A stretch of 64,000 nucleotides of DNA from Sporothrix humicola. Its lineage: Eukaryota; Ascomycota; Sordariomycetes; Ophiostomatales; Ophiostomataceae. Both the position numbers and the translations under genes were made by a program. The notes below the pieces were generated by a model, which searched no databases, was not told the origin of the DNA, and saw only the letters and a list, made by a program, of their open reading frames with translations. Positions within the stretch are counted from its first letter, which is position 1. Each line of letters starts with the position of its first letter. The DNA lies in contig WNYE01000049.1 in NCBI GenBank assembly GCA_021396245.1, positions 62,001 through 126,000 on the forward strand. Reading direction: 5' to 3'. Positions 21,219 through 30,693 of the stretch are shown here, piece after piece.

Positions 21219-24200
21219 TGTGATTGTGGTATGTCGTAAATGTGTAGAGGTGGAAGTATGATCGACGAATGAATCTGAAATCTGAGAAATCCAGAGATAA
21301 ATTCAGACGTCGTCTATACTGAGAGCGAAGGCATATTGTTATTCAACGCGTCGCTTGTTAACCAGCAAAAGGTACAAAATAGAACAATGTAGTCAATTGT
21401 GATGCCTTTGTTGTCAAACAAACAGACCGAAAGAAACAATGGACTTTGTCAAAGGTGAACAAGCTGATTGTCGTCTTTGTCCATTTTTGGGAGGCTCAAA
21501 AAGACTTCTTTTCTGCCTTGTCTGCCATTTTGCTCTTTGACGTCGTTCCTTCTCGCAAAAAGCCAAAAACAGGCTTTGTGTCGCATTCGATCTGTGGTGG
21601 CAGCTTGATTGGTGATTCTTGCCAGAAAACAACCCGACTTGCTGGGCGACTGGGCGCGTAATTCATTGGCGGGCAAATGGCAGAGCCATGACGTCGCCAG
21701 GTCAGGCCAGGACGCGGCCATGGCCAGCCCGGCCATGAAACAAACGTCGGTACGCCATGAAACAAAGTAGGAGGAAAGACTCGACAAAAAGAAAGGAAGG
21801 AAAATCAGATGCGAAAGAAGATAAGAAGAAAAGAAGATTCGAACGACTCTGTTCACATGATTGAACACGTGAGTATTCCGCATTACTATAATTATACGCA
21901 CACGGAAGTCGCCGACTTACATGCATCGCGCAAGTCATACTCCGTCCGGCAGGACAATCAGGTTTCCGGAGCCGAAGGACATTGCAGCACGATTTGTCAG
22001 AGGAAGTTGACAGGATGATCACTGTCGAAGGGCCTGGATCTTTGCCTCGTTCGGCCATCTCTTTTGACATTGCCTCGTGGCGTTCCTGTCGCTCAGCCCT
22101 TTTTTGTCTCGGCGTTTGCTCACCTTGGTCTCGTCGTTCTCGATCTTTTCGTTTTTGTCCTTCTTCAACAATTCTGCACCGCGCCGATACTCCGTGACCC
22201 CAAAACGTGTCGTATCGTGTTATTATCATACTCTCACAAACAGTCGCGATCCCCCAAAATCACTTGTCATGCATTCACTTGTCACGTTTTTCGATTAAAT
22301 TAGTCTCCCTTTCAAACGAGTGCCAAAGAACGCCGAGACTATTAGCCTCTCTAACCTGACTAGCCTCACCAGGTTATCGGCATCCGTACAGAGTCAAAAA
22401 GACTGACAAAACACTGTCTTTGGAGGGCAAGGGTTGTTGGAAAAGCATCTTCCGGGGAAGCGAGCGGACCTGCTCCGCATTCCCCCTCTTTTTGTTTTCA
22501 CTCTTTCCTCACTCTTTAAAGTCGTCTTGCTTCCTCCAATCTCCACCACCATGCTGGGCTCTCACACATTTCTTGTCGTTTTATTTGACGCTTTGTTTGG
22601 ACCTGACTCGTTAGTTCGAAGAGGATGGAAGATAGTCCGAGCAAAACACAAATGCGGAGAATGGGGCATGCGACGCATGGACGAGACATTGACAGGACAT
22701 GGATTCTTTCATTTCTCTTTTTCTCATTTCACATGGCTGGCCGCCACGCGCGCCTGCGAGTCAAGAGCATGTTATTTTCCTTGTTGCTTTGCTCCAACGA
22801 TAACAGGATTATCTGCGAGTTTCATTTTTATTTCAGCTTTCAGCTCTTCTGATGCTCGTCATTAGTCTCCTTGGCCCTTCACTCTTTCGTTTACTGATTA
22901 CGACGTATTGATAAATATCTTCCACACTTTGAAGATTTTCCCAACTTTTCATTCGCCTCCTTCCACGTCTCGTCTCCTCTTTCCCTTTTCATCACGACGA
23001 GGCGTCCGCTAGGTATCCCGGGTCGGGTGACCTCTCTTTTCTCCCAGTTCTCCTCTTGTTTTTCTCTTGTTACTCCTCTCCCATTGTCCCCTTCCCCTTC
23101 CCCCCTTCCCCACACTCGCCTCTCCATAATCTGGGTGCTACCCCGGATTCGATCTGCCGTAAAATAGAGTGGCTGCCTAAAACTCTACTAACAAAAAAAA
23201 GACGGAGACTCGGGACATCGGAGTCCACCCTGCCCAGCCTAGACCCAGCTTTCTCCCCCCCCTCTTTAGCTTTACTCACCAACGCCTCGTTCTGGGCGCT
23301 CTTGTCCGCTCTTCACAACAGGTCACCTTACGTCGTAAGTGTCTTGTTTTGCGGAGTAGCGTCAAGCCCAAAAGTAAAAAGGGAAGAAGCGAAGACAACA
23401 AAGAGCACATGCCAGACCACAAAGTTGTCTGGACTTGCCACTGAGGGACGAAGGAGTCATGTTCGTTCTCCGCGTGGTCCGGTCGACGAACGGTTCTGCA
23501 CATTTCATGTAGCTGCAGCTTGCAGCATTGGAGAACTGAGGAGTAAAGGATGAGAGGAGCGTAAAGATGAGGGGAGATCGACTTGCTTTTCCGGGTGTGC
23601 AGTCCCCTCTAAATACTCCGTCGTATGCAGAAAGTGACCACCAACGTCCCATAATGAATCAGTTTTTGGAATCACCCCTGTAAACAGTAACGATAAATGG
23701 CCAATGTAGCCGATGCTGTCTGGCAGACTGTGGCAGCCATCTTGACTCGAGAATGGCTGATAGTGCCCTCTCCAACGCCCCTTTCTCTGTTTCTCTGGGC
23801 CAGACCACAAGCCACTTGGTCTTGGCTTGAATCGATATCTCCTTGGCGGCTAGCACGCGGGCGAACAAAGAGTGAGGAGAAGACAAGGAAAAGTAAACCA
23901 CTGCGCAAGAGCCCGTTGTCCGCGTCGTCCGCGTGGGATACCCAGGATTGTGGAAACACTCCGTCGATCCCACCCCCAGCTTGTCCCCAGACTCTAGACT
24001 GACTCCCCCAGCTTTCACTAGACTGAGACTGGGGAAGGAAAAAGGGAAAAGGAAACTGAGAAGCATGCGTCCCCTTGTTCTCTTGCCTGGCTGTATGAAT
24101 ACGTCGAAAAAAAAACAGACGCGTGCCCAGACACATTCATTCTCTCAGTCATCATCTATAAAGAGCATCGCCCCTGCCCCCCCTCGCATCTCGTATCCCC

Positions 24201-24309
24201 GTTTTTGGATCTGATTTTCCCTCCAGACTTGTGAACACCATTCTTCTCTCCCGTACTCATCCGAGTTGGATTTCTTTTATCCTCTCTCTTTTCATTATTT
24301 TATTTATTT
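21219..24309. other. 3.1 kb divergent intergenic region, no recognisable gene
   Basis: This lies between the CAP-protein start and the MFS start at 24310. Open frames are short and conflicting. The last few hundred bases on the plus strand are CT-rich, consistent with the leader of the MFS gene. The only specific signal I see is the TATA box at 24157. Confidence 0.55.
24157..24162 (+). promoter_or_regulatory. TATA box of the MFS gene at 24310
   Basis: TATAAA lies in the context ATCTATAAAGAGC, 148 bp upstream of the ATG. A pyrimidine-rich leader follows, as for the other MFS genes in the window. Confidence 0.5.
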
Positions 24310-26154
24310 ATGTCATCTCCACCTCCCCCAATGGCTTCTGCAAAACCGTCTGCAGAGATGCAGCACCACGACCACGTCGACAGCGACCACAACAATGTCG
24401 ACAACAACGGAGCCCCCGTCCACCAGACGCTGACGGCCACGTCCGAGGCGTTTGTCGGCTACGAGACCGACCTGACGCACCTGCCCAAGGGCTACTTCTA
24501 CAGCCGCTTCTTTATCGGGTCGATGCTGGCCGTGGGTCTGGGTCTGCTGTGCGCCGTGGCGTCCTTTGGCTATGCCGCGCCCATTCTCGCGCAAATCAAC
24601 GACGACCTGGGTCCCGACCCGCGCTACATTTGGATTTCGCTGGTGTACAATGCCGTCCTGGCTGTCGGTCTCGCCCTCGTCGGCCGTCTCTCCGACATTT
24701 TCGGCCGTCGGTACTGGTTCATTGGCGGCGGCGTCTTTGGCGTTGTCGGCTCGATTGTGTGTGCCACGGCCAAGACGATCCCGGTCCTCATCGGCGGCAA
24801 TGTGCTTCTGGGCCTCTCCAGCGCCACCCAGCTGTCCTTCCACTACGTCATGGGCGAGCTCGTGCCCATGGAGTACCGCTACATTGGCAATGCGTTCCTG
24901 TACTGCTTCACCTTCCCCGGCTCCGGCTGCGGCCCGTCGATCGCCTACGCGTTCATCCAGATGCCCTCCGTCGGCTGGCGCGGCGTCTACTGGCTGCTCC
25001 TGGCCTTGCAGGGCGCTGCGCTCATCCTCTGGACCTTCTTCTACTTCCCGCCCTCCTTCCAGAAAGTCCACGCCAACGAGCGCGGCGAGCAGGCCACCAA
25101 GACCTACTGGATCAAGAACTTTGACTATGTCGGCACGTTCCTGTTCAGCGGCGGCTTTGTCGTCTTTCTGCTCGGCCTGTCCTGGGGCGGCTCTGTCTAC
25201 CCATGGAAGTCGGCCGGCACGATCGCGTCGATTGTCGTCGGTGCCGTCACCCTTATTGTCTTTGTGCTGTGGGAGATTTACGCGCCCCTCAAGGAGCCCC
25301 TGATCCCCATGCACCTGTTCAAGAACGTCGAGTGGGTTGCCGCCTGTGTCCTGCTTGGTCTTGGTGCCGGTGTCTACTACGCCTTCGCCATCATCTGGCC
25401 CTCGCAGGCCGCCGTCATGTACTCCAACGGCAACCTGACTTATCTGGGTGGCATTTCCAACATTGTCGGCCTCGGCATCATTGCCGGCCAGGTCATCGGC
25501 GGCATGCTCGCCAAGGCCATTGGCAAGACCAAGATCCAGTGCATGGTCGTCTTCCTGCTCGGCGCCATCTTTTTGGCCGCCATGGCCACCACCACTCCCG
25601 AGACCAAGAACCTGGCCATCTCTCTGCTCTTTGTCGGCTGCTTCTTCATCGGCTGGAACGAGTCCGTCTGCTTGGCCAACGCCACCATTTGCGTCCGCAA
25701 CCAGCGCGAGATCGGCGTCGCCGGCGGCATGGCCGGCTCCATTCGCGCCGCCATCTGCGCCGTGCTCGTCGCCGTCTACTCGACTGTCCTCACTAACCGT
25801 TTGACGCAGACCGTATCGTCAGAAGTCCCGCCTGCCGTCATCGACGCCGGCCTCCCCTCGTCGTCCGTCGCCGACTTTTTGGCCGCCGTCGCTGTCGGTA
25901 CCGCCGAAGCTTTCGCCGCCGTCCCCGGCATCACCGCCAGCATTATCGCCGTCGGCACCCAGGCCTACAAGGTCGCCAACTCCGACGCCTACCGCACCGT
26001 CTATCTGAGCACTATTGCCTTTAGTGGCGTCGCCCTCATCCTGACCTGGTTCGCGCCCAACACCGAAAAGTACATGTCCGCCAAGATCGTCGCCACCCTG
26101 CACAACGAGAACGGCGAGGCCGTCGAGAACACGACGGAAAAGTATGACGTGTAG
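24310..26154 (+). CDS. MFS transporter of the TRI12 (fungal efflux) type
   Basis: A single-exon membrane protein of 614 aa. A His/Asp/Asn-rich cytosolic N-terminus (about 1-65) precedes about 14 predicted helices. Family signatures are LGPDPRYIWISLVYN (100-114) and motif A GRLSDIFGRR (125-134). A YPWKSAG segment between helices and a hydrophilic C-terminal tail after the last helix also fit. TRI12-family proteins export toxins or drugs, and others transport siderophores. No residue in this sequence fixes the substrate. It shares the LGPDP-x-Y-x-WISL, RRYW/F and YPWKSAG blocks with the MFS gene at 33035-34819, and the two genes face each other. A second in-frame ATG at codon 8 could be the true start; both leave the transporter intact. 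Confidence 0.92.
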   Translation: MSSPPPPMASAKPSAEMQHHDHVDSDHNNVDNNGAPVHQTLTATSEAFVGYETDLTHLPKGYFYSRFFIGSMLAVGLGLLCAVASFGYAAPILAQINDDLGPDPRYIWISLVYNAVLAVGLALVGRLSDIFGRRYWFIGGGVFGVVGSIVCATAKTIPVLIGGNVLLGLSSATQLSFHYVMGELVPMEYRYIGNAFLYCFTFPGSGCGPSIAYAFIQMPSVGWRGVYWLLLALQGAALILWTFFYFPPSFQKVHANERGEQATKTYWIKNFDYVGTFLFSGGFVVFLLGLSWGGSVYPWKSAGTIASIVVGAVTLIVFVLWEIYAPLKEPLIPMHLFKNVEWVAACVLLGLGAGVYYAFAIIWPSQAAVMYSNGNLTYLGGISNIVGLGIIAGQVIGGMLAKAIGKTKIQCMVVFLLGAIFLAAMATTTPETKNLAISLLFVGCFFIGWNESVCLANATICVRNQREIGVAGGMAGSIRAAICAVLVAVYSTVLTNRLTQTVSSEVPPAVIDAGLPSSSVADFLAAVAVGTAEAFAAVPGITASIIAVGTQAYKVANSDAYRTVYLSTIAFSGVALILTWFAPNTEKYMSAKIVATLHNENGEAVENTTEKYDV

Positions 26155-26530
26155 GTGATGATATCCAGAAAGTAGTTTACAACAGTCTGAAATAAAAGGC
26201 GAAAAAACATCATATCCCCTTGTGCTGTGTGCTATGTTGTGTCTTGTGCTCGTACTGGCTCTGCTGGCCGTGGTGTCGGCCAAAGGAGCCCAAAACATGC
26301 TTGTTTTCAGGGGCGGACGTGTCCTTGTGTACTTTGTGCTCTCAAACTAAAATAAGGACCTGTTTAAGCAACCCACGGGGGTCGCTCAAACTTTTTCTCT
26401 TTTAAATTTTCTCTTTAAATCTTCTTCCATACTCGAATTGTCCAGCGCTGTCTGAACGGTTTACTAAACCCCCTTTTGTCTTTTCTATTTTTGTTTCTTT
26501 CCTTTCTTTCCTTTTTTTTTTTTTGGCGTC
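26155..26530. other. 3' flank of MFS gene, no gene seen
   Basis: This holds the 3' UTR-like sequence with an AATAAA-type signal (about 26191) and a CT/T-rich run at about 26395-26525. It leads into the relic at 26531. Confidence 0.5.
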
Positions 26531-26995
26531 ATGGTTTCCAACACGACAACTGATAGAGGGAGACGAGTTGATCCAAACGCAGTAACCGCTCAAGCCGTGG
26601 TAAATGGGCTCTCAGATCGGACGACCATCGACCCTCATCGCGTCTGGAAGAAGTTGGCTCCAAATACTCGAAAGGCGTAGTACGATCAGTATTATCAGAT
26701 ATGGAAAGCGTGAGTTTGAATTAATCTTGTGTTCTGATCACCATGATTATGTACACGATGGTTACCGGGCAGACAGCTCAAACCTTTTAAACAACCACTG
26801 CTTTACTTCAGCTAGGTTGCAGGAAGTGTGTAAGGCTAAGAGTATAAGGTAATGTATACGAAATCTAAAGAGAAGAGCGCTCTATTCCTTACCCTACTTG
26901 TAGGATGTTGAATTGATGGTGTCGAGGAAGGACGGCAAGCCCAAGGTCAAGTTGGGCTTCCAGCGGAGATACTGCAAAGGGATGGATGAGAAACC
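26531..26995 (+). pseudogene. relic of a DUF3435 (tyrosine-recombinase-like) gene
   Basis: Two separated coding-like pieces read in the same direction. Piece 1 (26531-26710) encodes a segment ending VWKKLAPNTRKA, then TAG at 26678-26680, then YDQYYQIWKA. It resembles the helical N-terminal part of phage-integrase-like fungal proteins. Piece 2 (26904-26995) is bounded by a TAG acceptor and a GTATGT donor and encodes DVELMVSRKDGKPKVKLGF followed by QRRYCKGMDEKP. This is close in pattern to the lysine/arginine block of DUF3435 (sometimes called FluG-domain) proteins, related to Crypton and Starship-captain recombinases. The internal stop, the missing catalytic C-terminus and the stop-rich sequence between and after the pieces indicate decay. 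Family assignment comes from pattern recall only. Confidence 0.4.
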
Positions 26996-27492
26996 GTATG
27001 TTTCAAAATCTTTTTGCTCTTTTATCCTCGCTGCAAAACCAACTCTAGTTAGACCCAGACACCCTTGCATTTTTGTCGACTACGAGATGAACAAACAAAT
27101 CAGCAAGGCACCTTGGTCTTTGGCGGCCAGGCGTCGACGTTCCTTCACGTTCACCTTACTCTCTCACGCTCACTTCACGGAAGAAAGGAGAATCACGACA
27201 GTACATTCTCGATTTAATCTGTAACAATGTAACGCGGGGTCAAGGCATGTCAGGGATTAAAGATACATGGAAACTAAAAAAAGAAAACAAAACAAAACAA
27301 AACAAAATTGCTTAAGTTTGGGGGAGTGGGCGTTATCTCAGAGTGAGCGGTGTGATCCATAGGGCTGAGGCTTTCTCCGCATTAGGGATGGATCCGTCTA
27401 TTTCTGATGCGGACAGTGTGGAAACATAGTTTCACTGTGTCAGCGCACTGTAGTGACTCTCAGGGGTTGTCGGCTTCAGCGTCTTTGTTGCC
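26996..27492. other. no gene seen; short simple repeats
   Basis: The sequence after the relic has no open frame of note. An (AAAAC)n tract lies at about 27283-27306. Confidence 0.5.
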
Positions 27493-28211
27493 ATGACTGC
27501 TTCACGACCGCAAACAGCAGAGTTATTGACAAAGCCAGAGCGGGGTATTTGGGCGCACTGCATTTACATCGACGGCATACGTTATGTCGAGCGGCTGACA
27601 TGTGCACCCGATGAAGCTTTCAAACAGCAGATCTGCCCCGAAGAAGACGTTGTTTACGTTCTAGAAAACCACGTCGACCACAGGCATCTAGCCACACGGC
27701 ATCCGACGGCTGGCCGTTGAGCAAGCCAGTCTGAGTAGCCAGTCCAAGCAGCCAGCCCCCGGAGCCAGCCCCAGGAGCCAGCCCTCTGTCCGCCCCAGAT
27801 GGCCGCACAACCCAGCCTTCCCTGTCCCGTTCTTCGCCTCGGCCATTTACGTCGACAGCGTGGTTACCACAACGCCGTCGTACAAACTACATAGCTTTGT
27901 TCACGGTGTCACGATGTGCGGGCTTTCTTTCGACTATGATCAAGAGCAGCTGTGTGCCACTTTTGGCGAATTTCGTATGGGCAACGTCGGCGAGCCGATC
28001 GACCCTTGTATCTTGGATATTAATTTGACGGGTGAGTCCATATTCCCCTCCGAAGGTATGCAGAGCTGTGGCATTGCGGCTTTCACTCCTGCGTGTCCAT
28101 TGACAACGCACCGCAGGCGGTTACGGCGACGAATCCCTAGGGCAAAGAAGGATACCAAAATGTTTGCATCCTGATAAAGTTTGGCCAGAACGCCGTGTGA
28201 TGTGTCTGTAA
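27493..28211 (+). pseudogene. unrecognised short gene or gene fragment with one clear intron
   Basis: The first open piece (27493-27720) encodes GIWAHCIYIDGIRYVERLT. A second piece, in a frame open from 27692 to 28031, encodes FASAIYVDSVV, then VHGVTMCGLSFDYDQEQ and VGEPIDPCILDINLTG. An intron at 28032-28116 (GTGAGT...CGCAG) joins this in frame to GYGDESLGQRR and a stop at 28209-28211. The two pieces share an IY(I/V)D motif but lie in different frames. No good intron connects them, so a frameshift or decay is likely. I do not recognise the family. The coding-like quality of the second piece and the good splice sites argue that it was a gene. It may be a remnant of a longer protein. Confidence 0.35.
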
Positions 28212-28993
28212 TAACAGTTGCAGTCATATACTTAGTCGCGAACCAAAATAGCGACGCAGCGGTAGCCTGAATCAATATTGTGGGTTTGTGGCTTTTTTGT
28301 GAATGTGCAAATGACGGGCGGGTGATTTAAAGTGCATTGAATACTAAAATAAGAACAAAGAAAATCGGAGTCTTGCTTCATCCTCATCCTTACTTCAACA
28401 AACGGCCATATGGCAGCTCATTGAAGTAGATGAAGCACGGCCCAGAAAATCGGTGAGGGATGAAAACAGAAAGTACGTTGCCGCAACGGAAACGTGCCGC
28501 TATTGGTAAGGGTCCATTACCAGCAGGGGTAGCTCTCCTTGCTCGCCTCGCCTTTCCTCATCCGGACATATTATCGACACCGAAGGGATACTCTTGCTTT
28601 CTCTAAAGTCTTTGAATGCGGACTGTCCGTCTGTTTTCCCTCCTCTGCGTTGGCATAGCCGTCCTTCACGTGGAAACTTACGTCAATTTCTTTGCGACGT
28701 CTGACCTTTCCTGCCAGCCTCTGCCGATCTCTAGCAAGCGTCGCACCTTCGCAACGTTGTTGCTTGCCTTGCCCTGCGGTCGTTCCGTTGAACTGAGATA
28801 TTATATTCTGAAGTCGCTGCTTTCTGACAGCTCATAATGGTAGCAAATGGTTGGCTGGCAGGTGTCGGAGAAGTACGTCGCCGACCGCCCTTCGTTTTAC
28901 CTACTGCCTTCCTCCGCGACATGAACATTTCCCTCCCACTGGCTTTTCTTTTCCACTTTTCATCGCCCACAACGCACAGCGACCATTCTTCCC
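28212..28993. other. intergenic region before the DUF7924 gene
   Basis: No coding signal was seen. The last 150 bp on the plus strand are CT-rich and probably form the leader of the gene at 28994. Confidence 0.5.
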
Positions 28994-30693
28994 ATGGCAA
29001 GACAAGTACAAAAGCGAAAGCATCTCGACGACCGGTCACGATCGGACGTTGAGCTTGCAACAAAAAAGACCAAGACACAAAGTCAGGCGGAACGCGAGGC
29101 GTGGCGGTCCTGGAAGTATCCTCCTGAATTCTGGGACAGGCTCTCCAAGATCAGCCTCACAACCGAGGCCATCGAAGAGCATAACCGTCGCATTCGCCTT
29201 CAGCGTCGACGTTGTCCGTCGCTATCTGTGCCCAGCCAAAGAGGACGAGCGGGACTCGTCGCACATCCGTTGCCCGCCCAAGAAGACCTTGCTCGATTTG
29301 CAAGACACGGCGGCCCGGATCTCTCTTATCTTCGCGGGGTAAGAAGAAAAAGAATCCGAACCCGAATCCGGCACTGTTGTTTACGTATGCTGACCGAGCC
29401 GATCCTCTTTAGCATCCACACCAAGCCGTCATCGCCATGGGTGCGAGCCAATCTTCCCGAAACCGGACTGCGTCCATCGACCCAACCTCAACCCTCCCGA
29501 CCTCGGTTCCGACCAAAACCAAGACCAAGAAGTCGACACCCTACAACGGTGACTTCGAGCAGCACTTGGTTGACCATAACATCCACACTCGATTTGACTC
29601 GACGATGCCAGATCTGACGGAAGTCCAAGAGGCCTTACTCTGTCCTAGGCGGTCGCTCTCGTCGATGAATTTCTCTGAAGGAGCCTTTAAGAGATTCCAG
29701 GAGAGCGATGCCCGGGCAAAAGACGAGAGCGATGTCGTGGCCAATGTTCTGCCAACCATTCTCGGGTCCCACAATCCCGCGCATGCATCTGCTCGGAACA
29801 CAGCCTTTAAGAACCTCGATCCGCTCACGGACGGGACGATCGCCCCGGCCATGCCCAACATCTACTACGGTTCAGACCCCGCGGAGCTGTCTCCGTCCGT
29901 CCGCGGCAAAATCGGCAATCACATTATACCATCGACCATGCTCGACAAGCCCTTGGCTCCCAACTTCTTCGTTGAGGTTAAAGGCCCAAATGGTACTCCA
30001 GCAGTGGCCTCGCGGCAGATTCGCTATGACGGAGCGGTTGGGTCCCGCGCCATGCAGAGTTTACAAAACTACGGTGAAAAGGAACCCAAGCACGACGGCC
30101 GACCGTATACTTTCAGCTCGACCTATCACGGTGGTACGGGTTTACTTCAACTATACGCCCACCACACCACAGTGCCGACGAGTGGAGGAGAACCCGAGTA
30201 CTATATAACAAAATTACACGGGTTCGACATGACCGACACGCGTGAAACTTTCGTCCAAGGCGCAACGGCATTTAGAAATCTCAGGGACTTGGCCAAAGTC
30301 TACCGAGATCGCTTCATTCACGCGGCAAACAGCGTGTCCCAGTCCAAGACACCCGTCTTACAAGACATCGACGACATCGACGACATCGAAGCGCAGCAAG
30401 AAAACCCAGCTACCGATTATTTCACGTGGCAGAATTGCGATGACTTACAACAATCCATTGCCAACGACGCCGGGTATGATTCTCAAGACAATGCCCAAAC
30501 CCAAACAGCCGCCAGTCCCCAGGGTTCCCACAAAGGTGACGCGGAAGAGCCGAGCCAGGACTCTGTGGCTTTCAGGGTGGACCCGTCTTTGGCCGTTACG
30601 TCGAGCTTCACATCGATCGTCAACATCGTTAAGTGGCCTTGGCGGAAGTGGATGCACTCTCCTGCCCAGGGCGCGAATAGCGGCACAAGATGA
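28994..30693 (+). CDS. DUF7924-type protein (predicted PD-(D/E)XK nuclease fold), two exons
   Basis: A protein of 541 aa from exons 28994-29338 and 29413-30693. The 74-bp intron (29339-29412) starts GTAAGA, has GCTGACC as branch site and ends TTTAG, and it is in phase 0. The N-terminal part has a basic KRKHLDDRSR segment, then YPPEFWDRLSKISLT (42-56), ARFARHGGPDLSYLRG (100-115) and a Ser/Thr-rich linker. The core has YNGDFEQHL, FKNLDPLTDGTIAP and NIYYGSDP. It continues with HIIPSTMLDKPLAPNFFVEV, in which the E-V-K at 303-305 fits the E-x-K of a PD-(D/E)XK site, and then RYDGAVGSRAMQSL. This arrangement matches a large, mostly subtelomeric or accessory fungal family that I know as DUF7924, of unknown role. 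Third codon positions are less GC-biased than in nearby genes, and the surrounding sequence is relic-rich. Catalytic activity is unproven. Confidence 0.75.

Noticed and set aside
23130..23180. GATTCGA sequence suggesting a tRNA T-arm
   Set aside because: No matching acceptor stem, D-arm or anticodon arm could be folded in either direction. The same applies to the other TTCGA words I checked (for example near 19450 and 21838).
24313..25314. Long antisense frame of 333 codons over the MFS gene
   Set aside because: It is a shadow of the GC-rich codons of the transporter at 24310, which has clear MFS motifs.
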